Assembly (NCBI GenBank): GCA_019635715.1
Contig: JAHBYY010000050.1
Coordinates: 1-34,346 of the forward strand
Length of the DNA stretch: 34,346 nt
Direction of reading: 5' to 3'
From: Rhizobiaceae bacterium
GTDB taxonomy: Bacteria; Pseudomonadota; Alphaproteobacteria; Rhizobiales; Rhizobiaceae
The notes beneath the pieces were generated by a model. It was given only the letters and a program-made list of their open reading frames with translations. It searched no databases and was not told where the DNA came from. The position numbers and the translations under genes were made by a program. Of this stretch, positions 26,501 to 34,346 are shown one piece after another (position 1 is the stretch's first letter; each line of letters starts with the position of its first letter).

Positions 26501-28472
26501 CCAGGCTCTCCGGCCTCGCCGCCTTCTGCACCGAATGATAGACGAAGCTGCGCACAAAGCTGCGCTCGGACATCGTCTCGATATTGGCGGCGAAACGCGC
26601 GGTGCCCTGCCGGCTGTCGGTGAACGAGATCAGTTGCCGGCCCTGCGACGGAAGCTCGATGTCGGAGCGGGGGCTCGGCGAAACGCCTTCGAGCACGGTC
26701 GGCGCCGCGTTCTGGATCAGGAATGGGGCACCGAAGCGAAACGGCCACAGGATCCGCGACGACCGCCGCGAGGGCTTGGCATGGCAGCACGGACAGGAGC
26801 CGTCGCACATCTTTGGGCTGAGTTGCACGGATGTCGCCGCGCCGCGGCGGTCGGGCAAGGCACCGCTGGTCAGGTCGAGATCTCGCTGAACGAGTCCGTT
26901 CGCCGGCCTCGAGCCGATCAAGCGCCGCTTGCATTCCTGCGAGACGGCCGTGGCGCCGTCTTCCTCGTCATCGTCGCCGCCCTCGTCGCGTTCGCGCGCG
27001 CTCGTCGCCTCGAACTCGTCGCGGTCGGGCGGCGCGGCCTCGGGCGAAAGCCGGTCGCCGTGATCGAAGGCGTTGAGCAGCGGCTCGCCGCATTCGCGGC
27101 AACTGATCACTTCGAAGACCGGTGCGCCGCAGGATGTGCAGATTTCGCTCCGCTCGAAATGGATCGGCCCGAACGGCCAGCCTTCGGGTCTGTCGCCCTT
27201 GCAGGCCGGATTGAGGCATGACCACAACCCGGGAACCGCCCTGATGAACTTGTGGACGCGCATCGGCAGGACCGACCCCGCGACGGCCTCAAGGAAGGGA
27301 ATCGCCGGCGCGCCGGCCTGCCTGGCCGCCGCTTCGACGCGCGCCATGGGGACGGCTCCGCGTTCAAGCTCTCCGACCAGCGCATGGACCGCGGGATGGC
27401 AGCTCACCGCATCGGGACGATCGAGATCGATCGGGCCGGACCGGTCCCGACGCGGGCCAAGCGTCACCGGCCTGGGCTTGCCGATGACGACATGAACCTG
27501 ATCGATCGGCACACCGGCGAGATCGGCCAGGTAGCGCTGGAGATTGCCCCGGTCGGCTTCGCTGCCGTCGCCGATCGTCGCCGAGGTCGCCACGAACCGC
27601 ACGTCGCGCGCCTTGACGCCGAAGGCCTGCAGGACACGGCGCAGCAGCAGCGAGAGTTCCGCCGCGGCGGATCCGACATAGCTGTGCGCCTCGTCGATGA
27701 CGATCCAGCGGAGCTGTCCCTGGGATGCCTGGAGGATCGGATGGTCCTCCTTGCGGATGGTCATGTACTCCAGCATGGTCAGGTTGGTGACGAGCACCGG
27801 CGGCGGATCGGAGCGCAGCGTGCCGCGGTAGAGCACCTGCTCGGGAACGTCCTGCTCGGCCTTGTCGCGTTCGCTCTTGCGCTTGTCCAGCATCAGCCCG
27901 TTGTAGAGCGCGAAGCGGATCTTTCCGCGGAACGGCGCGACCCAGCGGCGCAGCCTTTCCTCCTGGCTGGCGATGAGCGCGTTGAGGGGATAGAGCATCA
28001 GCGCGCGCACGCCGCGCAGCCGGCCGGCGCTTTCCGCCTCGCGCACCAGATCGTCGAGCATCGGCACCATGAAGCACTCGGTCTTGCCGGAGCCGGTGCC
28101 GCTGGAGACCAGCACCGACCTGCGTTCCTTCAGCAGTTGCTCCCAGGCCTCGAGCTGATGGGCGAAGGCCGGATAGTCGAAGCGATGATCGTCGCCCGCC
28201 CTGCCGATCAGCGCGTCGACAAGGGCGGGATGCAGGAGCGAGCCGCGCAGCGCGCCGGGCGACAGGCCGGACGAGACGTAGCCCGGCGCCCCCTCGACCA
28301 CCGGCTCGGCGAACAGGGCGCCTTCGCGGGCGTCGCTGCCGGACAGCCTGGCGCGAAGGAATGCATTCAGAGCGTCGTGGCGTATTCCCGCCTGGGCGAT
28401 GACCGCCGCTGTGACTCGCTGGCGAAGCTGCCGGTCGACGGCAAGCGGGTTCGAGATCGTCAAGGTCCTCAC
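23532..28472 (-). CDS. druE: Druantia type III protein DruE: large DEAH helicase with C-terminal DUF1998-like domain
   Basis: About 1646 residues from GTG 28472, which overlaps the upstream stop (GTGA); TTG 28463, with GGAGG 8 nt away, is an alternative. Further upstream codons overlap druH and are rejected. Superfamily 2 helicase motifs: Walker A SSGTGSGKTE (residues 123-132), DEAH (260-263), VATSATI (294-300), and in the second RecA domain a CSTTMEMGVDIGSVEAVLN segment with motif VI QRVGRAGRRGQ (1064-1074). Cysteine pairs near 420-460 (CTSCGAPVFEVISCREC) and 1348-1370 (CRDCGEVDCG and CTAC) suggest zinc ribbons. A C-terminal cluster CPRNCVKGCSHC around 1592-1605 is the DUF1998/MrfA-type motif. 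A giant helicase with DUF1998 is the core of Druantia; pairing with a 1.1-kresidue protein fits type III. DISARM or Dpd helicases are less likely, because DISARM normally splits these domains. Confidence 0.8.
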   Translation of the reverse strand: MRTLTISNPLAVDRQLRQRVTAAVIAQAGIRHDALNAFLRARLSGSDAREGALFAEPVVEGAPGYVSSGLSPGALRGSLLHPALVDALIGRAGDDHRFDYPAFAHQLEAWEQLLKERRSVLVSSGTGSGKTECFMVPMLDDLVREAESAGRLRGVRALMLYPLNALIASQEERLRRWVAPFRGKIRFALYNGLMLDKRKSERDKAEQDVPEQVLYRGTLRSDPPPVLVTNLTMLEYMTIRKEDHPILQASQGQLRWIVIDEAHSYVGSAAAELSLLLRRVLQAFGVKARDVRFVATSATIGDGSEADRGNLQRYLADLAGVPIDQVHVVIGKPRPVTLGPRRDRSGPIDLDRPDAVSCHPAVHALVGELERGAVPMARVEAAARQAGAPAIPFLEAVAGSVLPMRVHKFIRAVPGLWSCLNPACKGDRPEGWPFGPIHFERSEICTSCGAPVFEVISCRECGEPLLNAFDHGDRLSPEAAPPDRDEFEATSARERDEGGDDDEEDGATAVSQECKRRLIGSRPANGLVQRDLDLTSGALPDRRGAATSVQLSPKMCDGSCPCCHAKPSRRSSRILWPFRFGAPFLIQNAAPTVLEGVSPSPRSDIELPSQGRQLISFTDSRQGTARFAANIETMSERSFVRSFVYHSVQKAARPESLDAAKRSELEAERAVIAPHAGSIPSLGDRLRTIEDQLRGTGTVKPVPWSHMVKALSDEPMLSRWIGNVWDADRDERFRDPGILANFLILRELARRPRRANALETLGLARLVFPQIDNIADDRVPRPLRERGFAKAHWTDYLYFLIDLVRSNFVLNVSREDARWLLPRHAFLRTIVGPGQDRRSESDMVWPLARAGAGRQANPVLALEQSLALDSGSGEDRGILNAILQDAWDQLRPVFEGTGSTYALDIEKAHLGPVAEAWICPITHRVLPRLVFGQTPYALRLAPSGDRPAPAAANFPRLPIAFPLAGERAELEGFIQTDPVVRSLRSRGIWTDLHDRAATYASYMRAEEHSAQQQPHRLRAFEAQFKQGEINLLACSTTMEMGVDIGSVEAVLNTNVPPSIANYRQRVGRAGRRGQSFSSSLTFARDTPLDREAFTDPAAYLRSSMCAPQVRLDSRRIVQRHANALLLGEWFRQSQAELMRVRSGSFFGCPEGLSLAGEENPPVDRFCAWLNDPSTAADMAARLRALLDGTALHDVDNVPENCSTGFDEARKAYRDQWNNLRDQAAGLTPEAKGSIENQLRRLCREPLLKELSARSLLPGHGFPNAVVPFINDCAETAARQKLRFDEESETVRNRRYDYPSRKADVAIREYAPGGQVVIDGLVWTSAGVTLNWERPAHDAAAREVQSIKWSWQCRDCGEVDCGVLRPHRCTACDSSALDGLQFLQPAGFRVDWSEKPHGETDRIDYIEPQPVRISARDAGWVPLRDPSVGRARATADGLVFHHSLGIRKRGYNVCLRCGRAAEESEGNLAGHAALTPQKGQAGRCDGNDRTYAITNPLALGFEALTDVAELQLTGLDGVEAAWALASALRTALARRLAVDVRELGLAVSPRHDAIGRRTHSIFLFDLNAGGAGYAPRLLDDVQDLLTHAARILDCPRNCVKGCSHCILVADLHAQQDLLDRHAALESVTDVLAAVARWGRASTTGRML

Positions 28473-31400
28473 CTCCGCGCCTGATCCGAGAAGGCCGCGG
28501 CGAACCCGTCGCAAAACCACTTCGGGTGCCGTCGGCTGATGGTCTTCACGCAGATCACCTGCGCGGGGCTGAGCGTGACGCGCTCGCGGGCGGCACGTGC
28601 GGCGGCCACCGGTGCGTCGAGCGCACGCCAATAGCGCTCCGGGACGTTCCATGCCGGCAGCGCATTGGCGAGCGCGGGGCGGAAGGGGCTCGGGTCCGGG
28701 TCGATCCGCCCGTCGGCGCGGGTGACGAAGTCGTTGGCGGCATCCTTGAGCGCCGCGCAGGGGGCGGTGAACCCCAGGACAGGCCCGAGGGCCGGAAGGT
28801 CGGTCGCTATCCGCCGGATCCGCTGGCTGATGATCGGCATGATATAGTCCTCGCCGTTGGGCACCAGGCGAAGCAGGTGCTGCATCTCCTGGCGCCCGGC
28901 CTCATCCCACGCGGCGGCGGGCAACATCTCCCACGCAAAGGGAAGACCGTCGCTGAGCCGGTAAAGCTTGGGCAACTGTTCCTCTCCGACCTGGAACAGC
29001 ATGCGTGTCGCAAGGCGCGGCCTGCTCGAAACCAGTGTCAGGACATCGAAGGTCGAAGACGGAAGGCCGTCGAGCGACAGCGCGATTTCGATCACGGATT
29101 GAACGAAAGCGCGGCATTCCGTGGCCGGCGCGGCCAGCATCTCGTCGCAAATCCGGCCGAGCTGTTCCAGCCGCGCGGTGCGGTCCGCGACCATCATGGC
29201 CTGTGCAAACGGCGTATCCGCCCCCTCCGGCGGCAGGTGGCCCTTGACGACGAGCGGCGTGCTCAGGATGCGCCCGCCGGTTCGCAGATAGACGAGCCAT
29301 TCTCCCGCCAAAGGCGGCAGCACGATGGGCGCCGGCATTTCGCCGTCGGTACGCTCATACGGGCCGAGATCCACTTCGCAGGCCGGCCTGCCCAGCGACC
29401 GGCCGGCTATCCGGACATGCGCGTCGTTCGGGACGCGATCCGGAGCCCAGTGCTGCGAGCGCTGCGACAACCGGCATTCGTAGGGCCTGAGGAACCAGAC
29501 GTCGATCGAGCCATGGGTGAAGCCCAGCCTGACCTTCGCTCCGAGGTCGCCCAGCCCATGCAGAAGTGCTGCAAGATCGTCGGCGATCGTCGAAAGCGGC
29601 AGCTCGTCTTCGAACTGCCAATAGGCCACCGCGCCCGGTACCGCCCGGTCCTGATGATCGAGCAGGACGGCGGTGAGCTCTTCCCTTCCGTCCGCCGTGG
29701 CGACGAAGCGGTTGATCTCGGAGTGCGACAGGCTCTCGCGGTTCGGCAGCGGGCCGCCGCTCCAGGTGGCGATCCATGGCGGGTGCGGAAGGGGTATATC
29801 AAGCTCGCACGCCCGGCCGAAGCCGTCCGTCAACCGGGCGCGCGCCGTCGACCGGGCGATGTCCTTCCTGTCGAGCTGCCAGATGCCGCGATCGACATGG
29901 CGTCCCGCATCGAGGCGAACCTCTCCGTCCCAACCCGCGACCGACAGTTCGGTCAGGGTCTCGGTGCGCCGCCGGGCGACGCGAAACTGCTCAGGCAGGA
30001 TGATGGCATCCCGCCGGTCGCGCACATGATGGGTGGCAGGATCGAGCCAGGCGAACTCGAACGGTCCGTGGCCTGTTCGCCGCTGGGCCGGCTGCCAGCG
30101 GTTCTCGCCCGGCCGGCGCCACCAGATTTCCTGAATTGCCGTCCATTCCCGCGATCCTCGCCTCAGCCTGAAGTCCGGCTCCCCGACGATCAGCATCTGG
30201 TCGGGATCGACGGCGCGGAAGCCGGAAGGCGTCTGCCCGGCCAAGACGAGTTCGTCGCGCAGGTCTCCCTTCTGCCCGCCGCGCACAAGATATCTGTCCT
30301 GGCGGGGCGAGGTGACGATCGCCGCGCCCTGCACCAGCCACAGCGCACGCCGCTCGTCGGGCAGTCCTGCGATCCTTGCGCAGCGTGAGCCGAGGTCCGA
30401 CGCCGCACAGTGCCATTCCCGCGGTGCATCGATGTACAGGCGGTCGGGAGAATAGGCTCGGCTGCCGGTGCCGATCAGTCTCAGCGTCCGCGGGACCTCG
30501 CCAGGGGCATCGTCGATGGCCTCGTAGATCCTCAGATCGCCGGGCAGGCGCTCGCCTCCCGGCAGGACGAACGGATTGCCGACCCGGCTCCCGCCGCCGC
30601 GCATCTCCAGCGAGATCGCGACATGCGACGGAACGTCGTATCGGATGCGGGCGGCCGTCGGCCGGCAGAGCCAGCGTCCGTCGCTGTCCGGGTCGGCGAC
30701 CGCGAGCTCGCCCGACACATGACGCGCCAGCGCCTCTGACGCATACAGGCGGAGCCTGTTCCAGTCGCCGAGAAGGCCGGCGAGCACCGGGCTGCCGCCG
30801 GCGTCCTGAATGCTGCCGCTCAACTGGAGTTCGACCATTTCGCGGCGCGCGCCGCCTGGACCCAGAAGAAGCAGCCGTCTCGCCCTGATGGATGCCGCCG
30901 GTCTCGCGGCCTCGGCGAGGAAAAGGCCGTCGATCAGGGCCTTTCCGGCGGCGCTGCCGATCGACACCGGCAGGTCGTTGCGCCAGTCCCGGTAAGTCTC
31001 GTCGAGCCAGAGGGATACGAGCGAACCGGACGGTACTCCGGCCCGTTCGGCGTTCCGCCGGAGCAAAACGATCTGGACCGCGAGTTCACCCGAAACGAGG
31101 CGGATTTCCTTGCTCCTCCACGTCTGGGGAACCAGGTGGAGGAGGTCTTCGCACACGGTGTCGGCGATGTCGGCCGTGCAGGTTTCCCGCGACAGCAGCA
31201 CCGAGACGACCCGCTCGAGAAACGCCTTCGCCCAGCCGCTCGCGGAGCCTTCAAGCGCCGCGACGGGAAATCCGCCCTGGCGGGCGATGGCGGCCAGCCG
31301 ATGATGCGTCCCGTTCACCTTCAGCGGCGCGATGCGCCAGTAGCGCAACCCGTCGTCCGCCAGGCGACGCCAATCCGCCTGAGGCATGGTCAGACCGACA

Positions 31401-31792
31401 GGCTGGCCGAGGTCGGACCAGTTTCGTTGCGTTCCGTCGTAGTGGCGCCTGAACCACTCCGACGCCCAGAGCACGAACTTGCCTGCGAGCGCTCCGGTCG
31501 CGGGACCGGCCAGCATCGCGCGTTTGCCGCGAAGCTCGGACCGCAGGGCGCCGAAAGCGTCGTCCGACAGCCGGTAAAGATAGAGGGCTCTCCCGTCGAC
31601 CGCAGGGAGATCGTATTCGGACAGCCAGCCATCTTGCCCGGATTGCTTGCCGTCGACGAGCTTTCTGCGGCGGACGATCGCCTTCAACAGCAACAGCCGG
31701 TGCTCCGGCCGGCCTTGCAACTCGGCTATGACCGCATCCAACGCGCCGATACTTGCTCCCGCCGCGTCCAGGCGTGCCGCGTAATCTCCCAC
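28469..31792 (-). CDS. druH: Druantia type III protein DruH (large protein of unknown fold)
   Basis: A 1107-residue protein starting at GTG 31792, 15 nt after an in-frame TAG, with AGGA about 10 nt upstream. I see no catalytic motif, transmembrane helix or signal peptide. The sequence is rich in short beta-strand-like, Arg/Trp-rich stretches in the middle (for example EIWWRRPGENRWQPA, EFAWLDPATHHVRDRRD), suggesting beta-sandwich modules, with a more helical C-terminus. The identification rests on context and size: Druantia type III consists of druH and druE only, and here a protein of this size is coupled to the helicase by a 4-nt overlap. The biochemical role of DruH is not known. If this is not DruH, it is an uncharacterised helicase partner. 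Confidence 0.65.
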   Translation of the reverse strand: MGDYAARLDAAGASIGALDAVIAELQGRPEHRLLLLKAIVRRRKLVDGKQSGQDGWLSEYDLPAVDGRALYLYRLSDDAFGALRSELRGKRAMLAGPATGALAGKFVLWASEWFRRHYDGTQRNWSDLGQPVGLTMPQADWRRLADDGLRYWRIAPLKVNGTHHRLAAIARQGGFPVAALEGSASGWAKAFLERVVSVLLSRETCTADIADTVCEDLLHLVPQTWRSKEIRLVSGELAVQIVLLRRNAERAGVPSGSLVSLWLDETYRDWRNDLPVSIGSAAGKALIDGLFLAEAARPAASIRARRLLLLGPGGARREMVELQLSGSIQDAGGSPVLAGLLGDWNRLRLYASEALARHVSGELAVADPDSDGRWLCRPTAARIRYDVPSHVAISLEMRGGGSRVGNPFVLPGGERLPGDLRIYEAIDDAPGEVPRTLRLIGTGSRAYSPDRLYIDAPREWHCAASDLGSRCARIAGLPDERRALWLVQGAAIVTSPRQDRYLVRGGQKGDLRDELVLAGQTPSGFRAVDPDQMLIVGEPDFRLRRGSREWTAIQEIWWRRPGENRWQPAQRRTGHGPFEFAWLDPATHHVRDRRDAIILPEQFRVARRRTETLTELSVAGWDGEVRLDAGRHVDRGIWQLDRKDIARSTARARLTDGFGRACELDIPLPHPPWIATWSGGPLPNRESLSHSEINRFVATADGREELTAVLLDHQDRAVPGAVAYWQFEDELPLSTIADDLAALLHGLGDLGAKVRLGFTHGSIDVWFLRPYECRLSQRSQHWAPDRVPNDAHVRIAGRSLGRPACEVDLGPYERTDGEMPAPIVLPPLAGEWLVYLRTGGRILSTPLVVKGHLPPEGADTPFAQAMMVADRTARLEQLGRICDEMLAAPATECRAFVQSVIEIALSLDGLPSSTFDVLTLVSSRPRLATRMLFQVGEEQLPKLYRLSDGLPFAWEMLPAAAWDEAGRQEMQHLLRLVPNGEDYIMPIISQRIRRIATDLPALGPVLGFTAPCAALKDAANDFVTRADGRIDPDPSPFRPALANALPAWNVPERYWRALDAPVAAARAARERVTLSPAQVICVKTISRRHPKWFCDGFAAAFSDQARR

Positions 31793-31874
31793 CCCGATGA
31801 TTTCCTATGCAGCGGTCACTCCGATCGACCCCAAGACGAAGTCTACCTCACACGAAGCAAAATGACATACCGGA

Positions 31875-31896
31875 TTGCCGCGGAATCTTGCGGCAA
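31875..31896. repeat. Inverted repeat between the CRISPR trailer and druH
   Basis: Perfect 7-bp arms TTGCCGC (31875-31881) and GCGGCAA (31890-31896) around 8 nt, with partial complementarity continuing outwards (CCGGA against CCCGG). It lies about 83 nt upstream of druH. It has no T-run on the minus strand, so it is more likely an operator or transcript hairpin than an intrinsic terminator. Confidence 0.4.
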
Positions 31897-32029
31897 ACCC
31901 GGATGAACATGCCGATGGGTGTATTCTCGGCAAAATGCCTGGAAAACAACTGCCGGCGTAAAAGCACGGCCTGGCACCCGCGCCGGCGAGCTCATTTCAG
32001 ACTCGCCCTCGCGGCAGCGACATGCCGGC

Positions 32030-32057
32030 AGATCGACCCCGCGTGGGCGGGGGAGCC
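32030..32057 (-). repeat. Degenerate terminal CRISPR repeat
   Basis: Compared with the consensus it lacks the T of CGATCCCC (reads CGACCCC) and has AGA in place of GGG before TCGA. It is thus 28 nt with a damaged handle region; the GC stem half and the GGGGGAGCC end are intact. Terminal decay of this sort marks the oldest, leader-distal end. Confidence 0.85.
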
Positions 32058-34346
32058 TGATCTCGTATTCGGCGTCCGACACCGGGACCAGGTCGATCCC
32101 CGCGTGGGCGGGGGAGCCGACAGCGCGTCCTGGACGATGGCGCCGGGCGGGGGTCGATCCCCGCGTGGGCGGGGGAGCCCGCTCCTACTACGAGAGAGAC
32201 CCGGCCAAATGGGGTCGATCCCCGCGTGGGCGGGGGAGCCTCGAACCGCAGGCCGTCGGAGATGCCGTAGCGGGGTCGATCCCCGCGTGGGCGGGGGAGC
32301 CCCTCCGGCCGCCCGAAAGGGCCGGGTGCGACGGGGTCGATCCCCGCGTGGGCGGGGGAGCCTCGATACGCGACAGGTGCGAGGTGCCGATCGTGGGTCG
32401 ATCCCCGCGTGGGCGGGGGAGCCATCCAGGCGGCGATGGCCGGCATGGCGGCGCTGGGTCGATCCCCGCGTGGGCGGGGGAGCCCCCTGGCTCCACACGC
32501 CGTCGGACGAGGTGAACGGTCGATCCCCGCGTGGGCGGGGGAGCCTGTCCAAATCCAGCAGAAAGGAGGCCTGGGACAGGTCGATCCCCGCGTGGGCGGG
32601 GGAGCCCGATGTCTTCAACGGTGCGATGAGCATCCCGAGGGTCGATCCCCGCGTGGGCGGGGGAGCCGTCCGGCTAAAGAGCGGCGGGGTCGTGGAGCCG
32701 GGTCGATCCCCGCGTGGGCGGGGGAGCCCCAGCGTGGCGGCGATCTGCGGCGTCGAATGGGGGTCGATCCCCGCGTGGGCGGGGGAGCCTTCAGCGCGCG
32801 CCCGACCAGCTTGGCGATCTGGGGTCGATCCCCGCGTGGGCGGGGGAGCCCGCAGCGCGTCGAACGGGTCAGCCTCGGCGCTGGGTCGATCCCCGCGTGG
32901 GCGGGGGAGCCGCCGATCCGGCCCCGGAGGGTACGAGCCAAGCGGGTCGATCCCCGCGTGGGCGGGGGAGCCCCGATTTCCTGCCTCATGTCGACCATTA
33001 CGCCGGGTCGATCCCCGCGTGGGCGGGGGAGCCTGCCGCCGCTCCCTTGTCAGGGCGGGCCACACGGGTCGATCCCCGCGTGGGCGGGGGAGCCATGGCT
33101 GCGACCGGGACGGACATCCTCGACGGCGGTCGATCCCCGCGTGGGCGGGGGAGCCCGCAGCACCTGCTCCTCGACCTGCTTGACCTGGGGTCGATCCCCG
33201 CGTGGGCGGGGGAGCCGACCATGCCGACCCAGCCGCGATGCTCCAGCCGGGTCGATCCCCGCGTGGGCGGGGGAGCCCTTTGGGCTGGGATGCTAACCGG
33301 GAGGATATGGGGTCGATCCCCGCGTGGGCGGGGGAGCCCCATCACATAGATGCCGTCGACGACTTCAATGGGGTCGATCCCCGCGTGGGCGGGGGAGCCC
33401 CACATCGCTCCCCTTGTCAGGATCGAACTCGGGGTCGATCCCCGCGTGGGCGGGGGAGCCGATCGCTACACGACCGAGGTCGTGATCAAGCAGGGTCGAT
33501 CCCCGCGTGGGCGGGGGAGCCCCAGGCGCCTGGTCGACGATGTAGCAGAACCAGGGTCGATCCCCGCGTGGGCGGGGGAGCCTATGCAGGCGCAAAGGCC
33601 GCGATCCGATCGCGGGGTCGATCCCCGCGTGGGCGGGGGAGCCGTCCCGTCGAGCGTCGTGATGTGGGTGAAGGCGGGTCGATCCCCGCGTGGGCGGGGG
33701 AGCCCCTCTGGCCCAGAAAGAGGCGAAGCTAGACGCGGGTCGATCCCCGCGTGGGCGGGGGAGCCCGGGCTGCTTTACAAGACCCTATGTAAAGACAGGG
33801 TCGATCCCCGCGTGGGCGGGGGAGCCACCATCTTCACCAGGTCGACGTAGCTCACCTGGGGTCGATCCCCGCGTGGGCGGGGGAGCCACGAGATGGTCGG
33901 CGTACCGTCGAGCATTCCGGGGTCGATCCCCGCGTGGGCGGGGGAGCCGCCTTCGCCACGCGCGGCCACTACGGCACGACGGGTCGATCCCCGCGTGGGC
34001 GGGGGAGCCCCCGTCAGGAGCGATGATGTCCCATCCGGCATGGGTCGATCCCCGCGTGGGCGGGGGAGCCGCTTCCGGCTCCCACTCGCGGGGAGGGAGG
34101 GCGGGTCGATCCCCGCGTGGGCGGGGGAGCCTCGACCACGGCCTTCAAGCGCTATGCGGGAGGGGGTCGATCCCCGCGTGGGCGGGGGAGCCATCGCGCT
34201 GGAGCGCATCGGCGAAATCCTGCAGGGTCGATCCCCGCGTGGGCGGGGGAGCCGCGATCGTTCGCAACGAGACGAAAGAGGAGAGGGGTCGATCCCCGCG
34301 TGGGCGGGGGAGCCCCCGGCCTGGTCGACCTCGGCCGTCGGGGTCA
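32030..34346 (-). CRISPR. CRISPR array, type I-E-like repeat, at least 38 repeats, continuing past the window
   Basis: Thirty-eight repeats end at 32057 and every 61 nt thereafter up to 34314, with every spacer 32 nt. By eye repeats 2-38 share one invariant 28-mer that begins GGTCGATCCCCGCG and ends TGGGCGGGGGAGCC on the plus strand. The base before it is variable, which makes a 29-nt unit. Read on the minus strand the repeat has the layout of type I-E repeats: a GC stem CCCCCGC...GCGGGG followed by an 8-nt handle ATCGACCC, comparable to the ATAAACCG handle of E. coli. The left-most repeat (32030-32057) is degenerate, so this is the trailer end and transcription runs leftwards from a leader beyond 34346. 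No cas gene lies in the window. The last 32 nt (34315-34346) form a complete spacer, so the array continues. Confidence 0.97.

Noticed and set aside
24465-27221. 918-residue plus-strand open frame
   Set aside because: It is antisense to druE, which has clear helicase motifs. The long open frame is a by-product of high GC and contains no recognisable domain.
23532-28472. DISARM (drmA/drmB) identity for the helicase
   Set aside because: DISARM normally has a separate helicase and DUF1998 protein plus a methyltransferase and PLD protein, none of which is seen. A single giant helicase-DUF1998 protein with one partner fits Druantia III better.
28473-28652. Extended druE start inside druH
   Set aside because: It would overlap druH by about 180 nt. 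GTG 28472 or TTG 28463, next to GGAGG at the druH stop, fit coupled translation better.
28526-30388. 620-residue plus-strand open frame
   Set aside because: It is antisense to druH, low in recognisable motifs and rich in R/G/P as expected of GC-rich antisense.
31807-34209. Long open frames on both strands across the CRISPR array, encoding repeats such as PAWAGEP and PRGRGS
   Set aside because: They are translations of the 61-nt CRISPR unit. The frame shifts by one each unit and the reading varies only with the spacers, so they are not proteins.

Overview
The window is GC-rich chromosomal-type DNA. Its gene content (Aap-type amino-acid transporter genes, sulfonate/sulfone monooxygenases, Liv- and Met-type ABC importers) suggests an alphaproteobacterium, probably of the Hyphomicrobiales (rhizobia-like). 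That placement is inferred from protein family resemblance; there is no rRNA or tRNA here to test it.

Layout. (1) 1-5280: a three-gene polar amino-acid ABC transporter block (aapJ-, aapQ-, aapM-like, without an aapP ATPase) and a convergent broken 2-oxoglutarate/Fe(II) oxygenase gene, bracketed by remnants of two different IS3-family transposases. (2) 5418-23083: a dense plus-strand organosulfur-scavenging region. It holds ssuD (alkanesulfonate monooxygenase), a metQNI-type importer followed directly by two sfnB-type flavoproteins and a DmoA/NtaA-type monooxygenase, a beta-carbonic anhydrase gene with an in-frame stop, an msuE-type FMN reductase with sfnG (dimethylsulfone monooxygenase), then a five-gene Liv-type importer followed by a third sfnB paralogue and a flavin reductase. 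(3) 23084-23531: a gene-poor junction with the tail of an IS630-family transposase. (4) 23532-31792, minus strand: a two-gene operon of a 1107-residue protein and a roughly 1646-residue DEAH helicase with a C-terminal DUF1998-like cysteine cluster. I identify it as a Druantia type III anti-phage system (druH-druE). (5) 32030 to the window end: a CRISPR array of at least 38 repeats with a 61-nt period (29-nt repeat, 32-nt spacer). The repeat is of type I-E character and is transcribed on the minus strand, so the leader and probably the cas genes lie beyond the right edge. The degenerate trailer end abuts druH.

How the genes work together. The sulfur region looks like a sulfur-starvation module. 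Two importers (Met-type and Liv-type) probably bring in small organosulfur compounds. FMN and flavin reductases supply reduced flavin to SsuD, SfnG, the DmoA-like enzyme and the SfnB/DszC-like flavoproteins, which release sulfite or sulfinate for assimilation. No transcriptional regulator is present, but a shared AT-rich palindromic motif precedes metQ and msuE. The right-hand third is a defence island with Druantia III and CRISPR side by side, both read leftwards.

Limits: all identities come from reading translated sequence by eye. No database search, structure prediction or spacer search was possible.
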